Source: Phoronis australis
Lineage: Eukaryota > Phoronida > Phoronidae
Direction of reading: 5' to 3'
Assembly (NCBI GenBank): GCA_002633005.1
Contig: NMRA01000985.1
Location: forward strand, 41,941 to 78,006
DNA length: 36,066 nt
Of this stretch, positions 1-10,254 are shown one piece after another. A program made the translations under genes and the position numbers. The notes under the pieces are model-generated. The model made no database searches. It saw only the letters and a program-made list of their open reading frames with translations, and was not told where the DNA came from. The stretch's first letter is position 1. Every line of letters starts with the position of its first letter.

Positions 1-500
1 GTGGTCTATTCCAATAGGGAGCGATGAATCAGCGCGGCTTTGCGTGATTTTGCATTTCACATCATAAAGAGTTCCATAGCAACTCGAGTATGAGTGTCAG
101 ATTTGAGTACGTTTGGAGTCTACTCGAAATACGACATTAGATACGCTTTTTTGAGTATGACTCCAGTGAGCACGATTTTGAGTATGAAATCTCGAGTATG
201 AGTATGAGTCTGAGTACGGAGATTGGAGACCGGGCCCTGTTTGGGAAAGTCTGGAAACGCATGGGAGGGGCGCTTATAGGGGCATGGGCGCTTATTAGGG
301 CGAATACGGTATGCCCAACAGAACACGAGGAAGCCCAAACAAATATGAAGTAATCAATCCATCCTATTTTATTTCCATTCTGAAAGCAATTTAGTGATAA
401 CGGAATTGAAATAGAATTAATGAAAAATGGAACATAAGCTTTCATAATAATGTTGAAATAAAAACTTATTGGCCCTACAGACCCTAGATTTACTACTAAC
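1..500. other. UBA5 intron 3 (partial) with two repeat patches
   Basis: There is no exon here. About 83-222 is a degenerate array built on GAGTATGAGT-like words. About 245-311 carries an inverted copy of a repeat whose edge reads GCGCTTATTAGGGCGAATAC; the same family occurs in the other orientation near 21388 and 34687. The remainder is plain AT-rich intron. Confidence 0.6.
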
Positions 501-590
501 CTTGCCAATGCCACAACGTGTTAACATTTCAGAGGCCACGCTACCAACACCACCAATTCCAACAATGGCCACAGTATACTCTCGTATTTT
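501..590 (-). CDS. UBA5: UBA5 coding exon 3 (start of the ATP-binding Rossmann fold)
   Basis: Thirty codons between a TGTTTCAG acceptor and an AAG|GTTAGT donor, phase 0 at both ends. The peptide contains [11 protein letters not shown] followed by [10 protein letters not shown]. This is the glycine-rich nucleotide-binding loop of E1-type enzymes and the following helix, in the form typical of UBA5. The next expected segment of the protein, with the aspartate that contacts ATP, is not in the 500 bases to the left, so the remaining exons lie beyond the window. No stop or frameshift is present in the three exons seen, so the gene looks functional. Confidence 0.94.
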
Positions 591-952
591 CTGAAACACA
601 TGATGCATTTAACGTCAGTTATGAACAAGTAACAGAAGAACATGTGGCCCATAAACAGGATTGGAAGAAATGAAATTATAGCAGAGATTTAAAGGTGAAG
701 GCAACCTTTTTTCATTTGCAGCAAAAATAAGGTTTGTTGATTATCCTAGACATATTTTTCACTTAATTACAGATTTTCCTAATTTAATTAATTGCCCGTC
801 TTCTACTCCGGAAGTGATGTTCTGGGAGGCAAGAATTTCGCGCCAATTTGTTTTCATTTGGTCTGACTGTGAGAGCTGAAGAGCCAGTTATTGGTCTACC
901 TTAGTTGTGAAATGTTCGGTCGTTGTTTGTTTTTGTTTACGAGTCAGTCAAT

Positions 953-1760
953 ATGCCACACTGTTGCTGCGTACCGGGATGTACTCATTATCGTCTCACG
1001 CGCGCTTTGGGAATACCCGGCTTTGCATCGCTTTCCGAAGGATGACACACTTCGCCGTCAGTACTTGGCCCATTCAGGTAACGCACCGTTACCCGTCCAC
1101 ACAACGTTCGAAGCAGTGGAGGATTACCGAGTGTGTGGCAACCATTTTCTGTCGTCAGATTACGAGAGAGATAGGTACGCTGAATTGAGGAAGGTACTTG
1201 CGAAACAACGCCTGTAGAAGGGTACCATACCGTCGCTGTTGATTCCCGGCAGTGCCCCGTCGCCACCCCCGAGAAGTGCGTTTTTGAAGCGAGAAGCCTC
1301 GCGAGCTGTGGCCACTACAGTGACTGGAGGTACTTCAACTACTGTCACCCGTGCCTCCAAACATACCTCCAGAGTGTGCAATTCCATGACTAGCAGGGAT
1401 TCACCCTGTGCTGTTGTCTCTAGCTCAGAGCCTGTAAGCAGCCCTGCAGCGATGTTGAGTAGTGGAAGTGAATGCAGGCCCAGTTCGATACCCAGTAAAG
1501 AGGACAGTTGGTTGTCCAGTGAACAGATCGGTGAGCCAAACTTTGATAAGTTTATTGCGGACTTGTCTAACGTATTGTAGCTATCTAGAAGGTGCCATGT
1601 GTGTGGCGAGAGATTCACACGGCGGGATGTAAGCAGTTTGGGTGCTCAGTGGAAGTGTGTCGTGGGACACTTGGGCAAGTGGGACAGTTGTGCCTGTGCG
1701 TACTCGCGCCTCATTATACTCGGGCTCAAACATATACCCACCCACTGACTGTCCGTGAAA
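953..1760 (+). pseudogene. Decayed THAP-domain transposase N-terminal region (copy 1)
   Basis: The frame opens at 953 with MPHCCCVPGCTHYRL, the C2 part of a THAP zinc finger. A four-base insertion near 1015 shifts the frame; the rest (LHRFPKDDTLRR ... YRVCGNHF) continues in the next frame, and a TAG at 1216 interrupts it. A serine-rich stretch follows up to SSEQIGEPNFD, then a TAG at 1578. After that, CHVCGERF ... WKCVVGHLGKWDSC shows paired CxxC cysteines of a kind I associate with Kolobok-type proteins. By comparison with the better-preserved copy at 31809-33506, this is a pseudogene. It lacks everything after the GKWDSC segment. Confidence 0.75.
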
Positions 1761-1850
1761 AAATTCCTCGTCACCACTGCTATGAACAATGTCTCCGTTA
1801 CTCACGTCACTATTGTCACTGTGATATGGGTCACCGACTCCAGCCCGTCA
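1700..1850 (-). pseudogene. Fragment of the second (ballast-like) ORF of the THAP element, copy 1
   Basis: On the minus strand the words GDIVHSSGDEEFFHG and GGYMFEPEYNEA are the same protein start as the plus-strand ORF of copy 2 at 32146. Here the frame is cut shortly after YNEA, where it meets the end of the THAP reading frame. The two genes therefore face each other, and an internal deletion has fused their 3' parts. No cysteine motif remains in this copy. Confidence 0.6.
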
Positions 1851-2181
1851 GATTAACACAAACTAAACAATCCCTAAATCCAACGAAATTGACATCTCTA
1901 ACAACCTAGCTTGTCGTAAAATACTCGACGATGGGAATAGGTGACGACAATTTAAAAAAACAGCACAAAAACAAAAGTAGTACAGATCCTCAAAGTAAAC
2001 TCAACGCAGAACCAAATTCGGGCGCAAAATTCTTGCCTCCCAAAATGTCACTTCCGGAGTAGAGGACGAGTAATTAATTAAATTACGAAAAGCTGTAATT
2101 TGGTGAAAAATATGTCTGGGATAATCAACGAACCTTGTTTTTGCTCAAAATGACATGAAAAAAGGTTGACTTCGCCTTTAA

Positions 2182-2872
2182 TTTCAAATCTTTATGTCAT
2201 ACAAGACTAAAATTTCTCACTGACAATGATTTGAGCATCTACCAGAAGAAATGTTTGTGTTTGTTAAACGTATTAAGGGCACAGCCATTAATAGTCACAT
2301 GCACAATTCTGCTTCTTTTCTTACCAATAACAAATGCTTTTTTAAAGTATACACAACTCATTTGATCACACATTTGTAATTGAACAATTTCTGGTTACAA
2401 GAATATAGAAGAATTCTAGCTGACTAATACAGTTATGATCAAAGGGGATAATGTTTAAAGTGGAACTCGTACGCTGTTATTGCCTGTTCAAATTAGTTAG
2501 AAACACAACATGTAGCAACGATGTGAATATGAAGTATGTTGAAAATTGATAAATGTTTTAAAGAACGAGTTTTGTGTTGAAAATGATATCTGCCATAAAT
2601 CACTCAAGCATGTCAGGTAAGAATCATAACACGGTGTTGAGGAATAAAACTGCATGATGCGGGCTTCCAAGGTATTTCATAAGTGCAGTGGTCACCTATT
2701 TGCAGAATTTTTTGTTTTCACATTTACAAGATGTCAATGAATCCAACTGCACTTTTTTAGTGTAGATGGTGTTCAAATAGCCTTGTCACTTAGTTCCTGC
2801 TGTACATTAGCATAGTTAGGAGCAAGCAAATACATCTTAAAGTTTGAGATTGTGACTCCAAGCCTTCCTTAC
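2182..2872. other. UBA5 intron 2, right part
   Basis: AT-rich intron sequence between the THAP transposon and UBA5 exon 2. I see no coding potential, RNA gene or repeat. Confidence 0.5.
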
Positions 2873-2918
2873 CTCGTAGTTGTCCACAATTCCCATTCTC
2901 TTAAGGGCCATAAGTCGA
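2873..2918 (-). CDS. UBA5: UBA5 coding exon 2
   Basis: A 46-base exon too short to show as an open frame on its own. It is bounded by a TTTCTTTCAG acceptor and a GAG|GTAAGG donor. Joined to exon 1 it reads S-RLMALKRMGIVDNYE, matching the conserved segment of UBA5 that links the N-terminal helix to the adenylation domain. It ends in phase 0, which is what exon 3 needs. The intron to exon 1 (2919-5081) contains a module repeat; the intron to exon 3 (591-2872) contains a THAP transposon. Confidence 0.93.
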
Positions 2919-3101
2919 CTGAAAGAAAATGTCAAGCAGGTGTAGCTCTGATTACTGTAAGAAATCACGTAAACCTAGTAAACATATCAAGTTGGAAGAG
3001 GTCGACATGAAAGACTTTTGAATGTAATAAGTAGCATGTGGTCTAATTTTTAAAAAAAGAGGTAATGCAAAAAAGTGATTTACAGAAAACACATGCAAGC
3101 G

Positions 3102-3367
3102 TGACCGACAACAGGCGTGACCGACAACAGGTAAAACTTATGCATACTCAAGATCGAGTTAAGCGAAATAATGTGTAAAAAACAAGACCAGTTTTAGGAC
3201 TGAAAGTGGAGATAAAACTTTTAATTTCCAGGTGCCTGCATGTCATGGCCAATTCAGTGGAGCTCAAAACTTTCATCACTTACCGTTCAAGGCAATGTTG
3301 TAATTTGTGGCTATTAAGGTTCGACGGTGCTACTCACCCTTGTCCAGTGCTACTCACCCTTGTCCAT
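3102..3367. repeat. Two small direct repeats in UBA5 intron 1
   Basis: A 16-bp word beginning GCGTGACCGACAACAG occurs twice in tandem near 3101-3132. A word reading GTGCTACTCACCCTTGTCC (19 bp) occurs twice in tandem at about 3328-3366. Nothing else in 2919-3599 is recognisable. Confidence 0.7.
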
Positions 3368-3599
3368 TTCTTGTCTTCTTCTAACTTTGACACAAGCAAG
3401 GTGAATAGACGTCCTTCTCGCAGGAAGGACGACACGCAAGAGAGAGACCAGGTCCAGCAGTTCACCAGTCACATATCATAATCTATGTGCTACATCCGGT
3501 CCATCATAAACACTCAGACGAACAAGGACAGACGACATTGAGACAAGACAACAAATACCTACCTACGGGAGGCTACGTTGCCAACACTCCTCCCCTACC

Positions 3600-4691
3600 T
3601 AACAAGAGCAACGCGGAGCGTTGAAATGCGCCCACAATTGCACCGCATACGGTATCCTTCTAGGGTTGTTTATTGGTACCATAAAGTGGCCAGTAGAGGG
3701 CATACTTTGCAAAATGGAAAGGCATGGTCATTGTCTCCTCAATAGGCTAGGGGCAAAATGTGAGTAATCTTCATAATACAAGCACATCCTATACACCAGT
3801 TGCTTAAAGCACCACAGAAACAAAAAATTAAAAACAAATTTACCAACATACGAGATTAGCACAGCATTAGAATGCCAGAAACAAATTTCTACTTGGAACT
3901 TTTCCTTCACAGTCACGAAGTAACACAAAGTATACACCTGAAGACCTATGAAAATACAGAGGTCAATGTAAAATACTAAAATTGCCACTAGAGGCAAATA
4001 CTAAAATTGCCACTAGAGGCATACCGGTAGTCAGAATCATCCTAAAGTCGTCATCGTCCGTTGTCAACATCACATAAATACACTTGCTAAATTTAGTAAA
4101 GATCCTGCAAACGGTTTGGGAGATACAGCCATGGGCGCAAAAAAACAAAACTGCCACTAGGAGGCGCCACAGTAGTCCAAATCGTCTGAAAATCATTGTC
4201 AGCTGTCTTCCTTATAGTAAGCACATACACGCCAATTTTCACAATCATCCTTTGAGCGGTTTGGTTGATAGAGGGGTGGACGCAAAAATACAGACTCGAA
4301 AACAGTAAAAATGGCCACTAGGTGGCGCAAACTACGTCGAATCCATCTGAAAACAGTAGGATAGCGTCATCTCACTAATAGGTGCCTACATACCAAATTT
4401 CATGAAAATCCGTTCAGGACTTTTGAAGATACAAAGGTAAGCGTAAAAAACTAAAATTGCCACTAGGGGGCACACCGGTAGTCGAATCCGTCCGAAAGTT
4501 CGCACATGCCGTCCCATTCATGAATGGAACATATGTGCTAAATTTCATGAACGTATGTCAAAGGGTTTTGGAGATAGAGCAGCGGACGCCGGACGCCAGA
4601 CGCCGGACGGACGCCGCCCGGAGGGACGGACGGACGGACAGAGATGACGGCATAATGCGTCCACATATAAATATGTGGGCGCATAAAAATG
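3600..4691 (+). mobile_element. Nonautonomous module repeat with terminal hairpins, copy A
   Basis: The left edge is TAACAAGAGC followed by a perfect hairpin (CAACGC-GGA-GCGTTG, 3609-3623) and GCGCCCAC. The right edge carries GCGCCCAC inverted behind a perfect 8-bp hairpin (CCACATAT-AA-ATATGTGG, 4661-4678) and ends GCGCATAAAAATG. Between them lie modules of about 145-155 bp, each starting near a TGCCACTAGG core followed by GGCGC, in the order A, B, C, A, B. The first A module is interrupted by about 230 bp of unrelated sequence (about 3720-3955). A GGACGGACGGAC-type stretch precedes the right edge. No coding capacity. It sits in UBA5 intron 1. Confidence 0.75.
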
Positions 4692-5081
4692 ACTAAACAA
4701 ACTAAGAGAAAAAATGATGAGGAGTGACTGTGAAAAAGAAACTAAAAAAACTATAACTACTTCTCCCTCCCTACCTAGTGGACAAACAGCCCCATAAACG
4801 AGACAAGTTAGTACAAACGCAAAAACCATGGTGGCCGGTAAACTAAACTATATAATAAAAAAACAATGTGACTGGGGATACCTACCTACGTTCACAACAG
4901 CATCCATGTTTTGACTCGAGTTCCCGATTGGACAGTTGGCATTATGCTAGTTAAAAGATAAAGCATCAAGCCTGACAAAAATGAAATAAAGATTCTGAGC
5001 TCCCACCTTGAATAAGATTTGATCAAAAGGCCAAAAAATTTTGGTTATTTCCATTATCAGTTGATTACACACCATGGTTAC
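4692..5081. other. UBA5 intron 1, proximal part
   Basis: Intron sequence between the module repeat and the exon 1 donor. No feature recognised. Confidence 0.5.
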
Positions 5082-5221
5082 CTGTATGGATTAGAATCAA
5101 CAACTTCTGAACTCATTGCCTCGATTTTCTGTCGTCCACCGACTGCCTGAGCTTGACGTGTCATTTCCAGCTCAGCTTCGAGAGCTTTTATTTTCGCTTT
5201 GAGTTCATCCACTGTCGCCAT
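5082..5221 (-). CDS. UBA5: UBA5 coding exon 1 (UFM1-activating enzyme, N-terminus)
   Basis: This exon encodes the start of UBA5, the E1-like enzyme that adenylates UFM1 and passes it to UFC1 in the ufmylation pathway. Reading on the minus strand, an ATG at 5221-5219 follows a run of ACA triplets and opens 46 codons plus two bases. The product begins MATVDELKAKIKALEAELEM, a short coiled-coil-like helix as in other UBA5 proteins, and ends in MSSEVVDSNPY, which is nearly invariant in animal UBA5. The exon stops at a GT donor (AG|GTAACC) in phase 2, and the next exon at 2873-2918 restores the frame with a serine. Seen: ATG, splice site, frame and conserved words. Known: the family's role. The gene is incomplete here because it runs off the left edge of the window. 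Confidence 0.93.
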
Positions 5222-6230
5222 TGTTGTTGTAAGAACGTCAAATAGGGTATGCGATCCTGTTCAACCTCAAATTTCACCCAGAACCTACTTTCCCGTGATT
5301 AAAGACAGCAACATATGTGACTTGCGGATCAAGATCACCGGTGGCAAATTTTCAGCATTTCCGCTTCGTTAGCGCCCTCTCACGACAAGTATTAAAACAT
5401 TTTTATGTTTTTATTAAACTGTTAATTCCAGAAGTCTTGCAGGAAAATAACAGAATCAAGTACGTTTTCATGACTCGACGAGTAACACCAACCATTCAAA
5501 AACTTGATGTTTCCACATACTTGTTGTAATTTCCCAGTTTTTCGAAATGTGTAGTTCTCCTAATTGTCAATAGATGTCAGCATTGAGTTTGTAAGTGGCT
5601 GTGCTGTACGAGTTTTTTTACGATGTCTGATGTTAATTTTGTTGAGTCGAGCCCCAAACCACACAGGTTTGTATTCAGAACCTCTAATCAGTATTTTAAT
5701 AATGATCCAACTTTGCAGGAAGCAATGTTTGCGCATGTTCAAGGAGAAATAACCTATTCAAAACCATGTCCCTGATTGACAAATAAATTCGTCTGCTTTT
5801 CCTCAGTTCCACTCTAACTTTAAGCAGCCTAGCACTAGCGTACATCAACAATCATCTAGCCGTCAGCAATCTAGCTGTCCCCGTGAAATGAACCCGATTA
5901 GACTCTGAAAGTTTTGCCCAGTTCTTAAAAGCAGATATTCCATTTAGAACCCAAACCGATGCGGTGGGGTTTCGGCGCCTACTTACCTCTAATTTTACCA
6001 CTACAACAATGTCATGATTAATGAATGAAATTTCCCAGGCGCCCCCTAAAACTGTTTAGTAATGTCCAACCCCACCGAATGAATTTGGGGTGTTTCACAC
6101 GAGTGATCTCCAACCATTGAGTTTGCATGGTTTGTATATATATCGAATACAGTTGCTGAAATACTGTAGATAAATACAGCAGTCACTAGTCTAGTGACTA
6201 GACCAGTGTGGCAGTTATAAGAATGAATTG
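5222..6230. other. Intergenic region between divergent UBA5 and gene A
   Basis: UBA5 is read to the left and gene A to the right, so this kilobase should contain the UBA5 promoter and 5' untranslated sequence next to 5222. I see no TATA box close to the UBA5 ATG and no convincing ORF; the short open frames here have no recognisable protein signature. Confidence 0.5.
6182..6198. promoter_or_regulatory. 17-bp palindrome upstream of gene A
   Basis: GTCACTAG-T-CTAGTGAC is a perfect inverted repeat around one central base. It lies about 40 bp upstream of a TATA-like box and is a candidate binding site for a dimeric factor. The function is inferred only from position and symmetry. Confidence 0.35.
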
Positions 6231-6236
6231 GACTAG

Positions 6237-6243
6237 TATATAA
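6237..6243 (+). promoter_or_regulatory. TATA-like box of gene A
   Basis: TATATAA occurs about 110 bp before a donor-like site (TTTAAG|GTAGGT at 6350/6351). It would place transcription start near 6270 and give a 5' untranslated exon of about 80 bp that splices to the acceptor TTCTTGTAG at 6539. Inferred from motif and spacing. Confidence 0.4.
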
Positions 6244-6269
6244 GTACATGTAGGATGAAATTTCATTTC

Positions 6270-6350
6270 AAATAAATTTTCTGACAGCGGACTAGAGAAC
6301 ATTTCTATTGGACTTTCATTTGGTCGACAACACGCAAACAGGTGTTTAAG
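6270..6350 (+). other. Probable 5' untranslated exon of gene A
   Basis: The stretch ends in a good donor, AAG|GTAGGT, and the coding exon is preceded by a pyrimidine-rich acceptor ending TTCTTGTAG at 6539, only 16 bases before the ATG. An untranslated first exon joined across 6351-6539 is the simplest reading. The exact start is a guess from the TATA-like box. Confidence 0.4.
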
Positions 6351-6555
6351 GTAGGTCAATATTTGGTGTTATTCCTGACCTGACATTGGCATGTACATTT
6401 TGGTAATTTAAATTTATTCCTTTCACTTTTGAGCACCCTTTGTGACTTTTTATAATTTCAGATGACTGTTTTCACACAAATAAAAAGCTCAAATCATGAA
6501 ACTAAGTTGACTGAAGCATCTTTCAAATTCTTCTTGTAGAAACTCAAATACAGCC

Positions 6556-6694
6556 ATGTCGGGCATTGAATATTTACAAACAAGTTTCTGCTCTTTAATT
6601 GACGAGGCCCAAGAAAGCCTGCTGCCTAATTTTGTGTCCTGGCTTGACTTGAAAGTTGCTGAATACAAGGTGCTGGGGCATATGGTTCTTAAAG
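6556..6694 (+). CDS. Gene A exon 1: conserved N-terminal module of a C2H2 zinc-finger protein
   Basis: An ATG in the context CAGCCATGTC opens 46 codons and one base, ending at AAAG|GTAAAT (phase 1). The peptide has FCSLI near residue 11 and NFVSWLDLKVAEYKV around residues 25-39, followed by LGHMVL. The same words recur in gene B exon 1 (27705-27852), with the same splice phase. I do not recognise the module as KRAB, SCAN, BTB or ZAD; its size and place at the N-terminus of a zinc-finger protein suggest a protein-interaction or oligomerisation role (inference). The next exon, at 7246, continues the frame through a split aspartate codon. Confidence 0.85.
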
Positions 6695-7245
6695 GTAAAT
6701 GTGAATGTTCATTTTACATAGGTCAGTTAAAACTGTTGTGATATGCAATTTTATCTAAGTTTTATTTTCATAATTCACAACAGAATGGCCCTGCAGGTAC
6801 CAAATTTACATGTTACGGTTCAAGATAGTCTTTAAAGCATATACTTTTTCAAAACATCTAAGCAGCAAGGTTTACAATTTCTGTGGTAAAATCTTATGAA
6901 TGACAGAATGTTATAGTAGATGCATACATGAATGTATTCATATTTTTTCACAAGTGACAAATAGTATGAAGTAAATGTTTTCATTGTTTTTCTAAAATCC
7001 ATTACCATAGCTACCACCAGTAAATATTTTTGAGAATTTTGTGCAAGGTTAGAAGCCATCAGGAAACAAAAAAAAAATCAATTTTGGCAATTACTTTTGT
7101 CCGGAATTGGGGAAATTTTACCGGAATTGGCCACGGTTACATGGAGTTCACTGGCTTCACACATTGTGGCTTACAGATTTGTTGTCACAAACTTGATTTA
7201 TCCTAACTTAAAGATCTAACTGAATGTTTTGTGCCTAATTTTCAG

Positions 7246-8369
7246 ACCAGAATAAGATGTCACAACAACAGTTGAATGCTTCTAAAGTAACAAAACAATT
7301 GGAGTCCATAATAAAAAATGTTGGTGACCATGAACACAGAGGTGAGGAGATTGCATTCCATGAGTCAAGAAAACTGTCATCAGGCAAAAATTCCCACTTA
7401 TATGATCTTCACTTGCACCAGGTTGTAAAAACTGGGCGACGAAAAGCTACAAATCCTAAATTCATTTCTAGTATCCTCCGCACCAGTGCCCTGGGTAAAA
7501 GTCTCAACCAGTCGATTTCTCTTAATGAAGCTGGTTCAGAGTCACAAACCAATTCTCTCGTAGACAGCACAAAAAAGTTTGCCTCTCTGGAAACTGAACG
7601 AGAATGTCACAGTACAGGCCAAATAGATCAGTCAACTAATACAGTGGGCCTTGAACCCAAGTCTGAGTCACTTTCTGTCACAATCAAGACAGAACCTCTG
7701 GATCCTGACATTGAGGCAACCCCCACCACTCCAGACCCGACAAAAATGCTATGCGAGGACACAACGATGGCCGACACCTCTAGCTTAGCCGCCAATCAAG
7801 ATAGACCGGTTGACACAAGTCCCACAGTGGTAATGCGCGTTCCCCAGTATGTGCCACAGATGCAGCCGTCGCTTGAGTCCAACTTAAACATACGAATGGT
7901 ACACACAGGTGAGTACCCATATAAGTGCGATATGGAGAAATGCCGCAAGGGCTTTCATAGTCAGTCTATGCTAGGCATGCATCAACAAGCTGTGCACGGG
8001 AAAACATGGAATGACCAGAAGTGTGGTGTGTGCGATCTGGTGGTCAGTACACCACAGCTGCTCTCTCAGCACATGAGGTCGCATGAGTGTGGCGAGTATA
8101 GGTGTTGCCAGTGTTTGAAAACGTTCTCGTGCAAATACTACCTAGACCGGCATATGAAGACTCACGAAGAGAGAATACAATGTGATCACTGCGAGAAGAG
8201 CTACACAACACGGCAGCACCTCAAAGATCACATGCGTATACACAACGAGGAGTTTAGCCGCTGCAGCAAATGCAACTTCAAGACCACATACTCTCAGAGT
8301 TTGCGACGTCATGTGGCCAGAGTGCACAGAATTTCACTGAATGGCTCCGACTTTGGGGATGATGTTTAA
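7246..8369 (+). CDS. Gene A exon 2: SUMO-motif region and five C2H2 zinc fingers
   Basis: The exon opens after a TTTTCAG acceptor at 7245, completes the split codon and runs to a TAA at 8367-8369; with exon 1 it gives a 420-residue protein. Residues about 51-260 are polar and probably disordered, with TIKTEPLD near 192-199, a consensus SUMO attachment motif (I-K-x-E). Five zinc fingers lie at about 274-407. The first has C-x4-C and H-x4-H spacing, then come CGVC...HMRSH, CCQC...HMKTH, CDHC...HMRIH and CSKC...HVARVH. Linkers differ from the TGEKP consensus, apart from a TGEYPY just before finger 1. A nuclear, sequence-specific DNA-binding role follows from the family; targets are unknown. The frame is intact. 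Confidence 0.9.
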
Positions 8370-8930
8370 CGATTGTCTTTCTTCACATGGAAACAAGGTT
8401 TGCTCTTCCGGGTTCACCGCTTCAATGTGACTACAGAATCTACCGTGCGACAGTCGAATTATGGTGTTTGAACTTCACATGGAACATGAAATGGTTAAAG
8501 CAATGTGCTTTTTATGTCTTGTGCAGAGTTAATGTTTAAATGTTTTTGTTGAATATTAATGATGGAGGTGGTCGTTAGAACATTGACAGAACAATGTGGA
8601 AATTTACATTGTTATTTGTTCCCTAGTTTGGTCTGTTGGTATCTCTTTCACTTAGAAGTTTGAAGTTCATTTGGTAATGTTCAGAAAATTGAAATTCTTC
8701 ATGTTACATGAATTTTTAAGTCCAATCCATGAATTTCCATTAGTTCGCTTTCAGTCTCGGTGCGCATAGGGCATCTTCTAAAGCTTGGTCTGAAAGTGAC
8801 CCGTTGAATTGTTGCGAATGATCAAAAAAAGTTTGAAAAGACATTGTGTCTTATTTTGGGCATTCTGGTTTGTTGTTTTTAAAACTGGCTTTAAATAAAT
8901 GTTAAATGATTGAGCATGGAACTTTGAATA
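8370..8930 (+). other. Gene A 3' untranslated region and polyadenylation signal
   Basis: AT-rich noncoding sequence follows the stop codon. AATAAA at 8894-8899 is a good polyadenylation signal. A reversed signal (TTTATT, 8936-8941) lies just beyond it and could serve a minus-strand transcript such as gene B, so the two genes may end almost back to back. That pairing is inferred. Confidence 0.55.
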
Positions 8931-8941
8931 AGATTTTTATT

Positions 8942-10063
8942 CAACCTAAAAATATGAGTTACATAATGCTAGAAGAAAATAAAAATACCCCTTCTACATG
9001 TAAATGCCAACAAACATATCACAACACCAACATTATGCAAATATGCTAATGCAAATACCATGGTGTATACATTCGTAATGATTGACAGGATTAAAATTAA
9101 TTACTACTGACAATCTACAATATCAATTAAAATAGCTTATCAAAAATATTACTGATTTCAAAAAATAACAGGCAGCACTGTTAATACATCAAATCAGTCC
9201 AGTTACACCATGTTGATGCTTTTACAATTGTCACAAAAGTAATTGTGAGTATTCTTAAGACGGGACCCAAGTTTCAATCTGAATGGCTAACTCACCATTA
9301 TCCAGTTTCCGATCTCTAAATAAAAGTTATTAACCCATGACCTTTTCACAGAAGTTACAAGAGCAACACTGGGGCGTTGACATGCTCCCTCAATAATTTC
9401 TAGGGGTCAGGAAGAGGTGCTGGGAGAAATCGCTCTTCCCCCAAAAAATATGAAAACCCCTTGAGAGCAAAATGGCCACTAGGTGCTCTTTGTCAAACCC
9501 ACCCAAAATTGACCATCAATCGGTTCAAAAGGTATCATTTTGCGTCCTCCTTTTACCCATTAAAGAGGTTTGCATACTGGTGCACACATCTAAGTTGTGC
9601 ATACACGCCCAGTTCCATGCACATGCACATGCACATGGGCCTAATGGGGTGGCAATACGGTAAAGCTATTTTTGTGTATAGTTCAGACACTTTTTCAGCT
9701 CGAGATTCTCAAGCTACCATTGATAACACTTGATTGACTTCACCAGTTCTGCCTGGTCAACTGGCTAAGACATCTGATTGGTTCTTGATATGATTACTGG
9801 CATACATACCAATCAGATGTCTTAGTTGGTTGACTCTGCACTGTACTGATGAAGTCCATCAAATCCACCCATATGCGAGTACATGGATTAAGAATTACAA
9901 TGCATGACAAAAGTATTCAGAAAAAATGACCTGGACTTTCCGATCATTATTGCTGGGGATAAATTCATTGTCAAAGTATGTTTCTGTTAGGACCAAGAAT
10001 AAATGGGATTTAACAGGAAAGTTAGAATAGTGGCTAAGCCATGCTGTTTTGAATTTTGGCACT
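8942..10063. other. Noncoding region with module-repeat debris
   Basis: No coding exon found. Near 9468-9540 there is a fragment of the module repeat (AAAATGGCCACTAGG word). Around 9617-9640 is a short CACATG run. An imperfect inverted repeat at 9728-9862 is listed separately. The rest is AT-rich and unrecognised. Confidence 0.5.
9728..9862. repeat. Imperfect 50-bp inverted repeat
   Basis: The arm at about 9728-9782, ending GACATCTGATTGG, is mirrored by the arm at about 9810-9862, beginning CCAATCAGATGTC. Roughly 80 per cent of positions pair by eye, around a 27-base loop. The text CAACTGGCTAAGACATCTGA in the left arm resembles the D-arm region of a tRNA-derived SINE, but no B box is visible. 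Confidence 0.6.
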
Positions 10064-10254
10064 ATAATAGCCATTACCTGACTATCATTTTGATGTGTTG
10101 TGTATGCTAGCGCCATCTATTGTAAACGTGTTTAGCTATTCTGAGACCACCGAGGTGATTTTCCTAAAGTGAAAACAAACCGAACTTAAATCCAAGTCAT
10201 TCGCCAAGGCAAATGTTAGTAGCAGTTCCATAGCTAGCTTTCGAGTGTTTAAAA

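Larger units (their letters stand above)
689..2181 (+). mobile_element. THAP-encoding DNA transposon, Kolobok-like, copy 1
   Basis: A 1.5-kb element inside UBA5 intron 2. Both edges are TTAA (689-692 and 2178-2181), followed inward by inverted ends starting AGGTGAAGGCAACC on the left and AGGCGAAGTCAACC on the right. The inverted ends run roughly 150 bases. Inside are remains of a THAP protein on the plus strand and of a second, cysteine-rich ORF on the minus strand. TTAA target duplications plus a THAP domain point to the Kolobok superfamily (family knowledge); piggyBac shares TTAA but has no THAP domain, and P elements have THAP but make 8-bp duplications. No catalytic DDE region is visible, so the copy is nonautonomous. 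Confidence 0.8.

Noticed and set aside
689-2181. piggyBac origin of the TTAA element
   Set aside because: TTAA alone fits, but the encoded THAP domain and lack of piggyBac sequence favour Kolobok.
7257-8369. Taking the ATG at 7257 as the start of gene A
   Set aside because: The frame is open upstream to a good acceptor at 7245 and joins in phase to the exon at 6556, which shares its module and splice phase with gene B.
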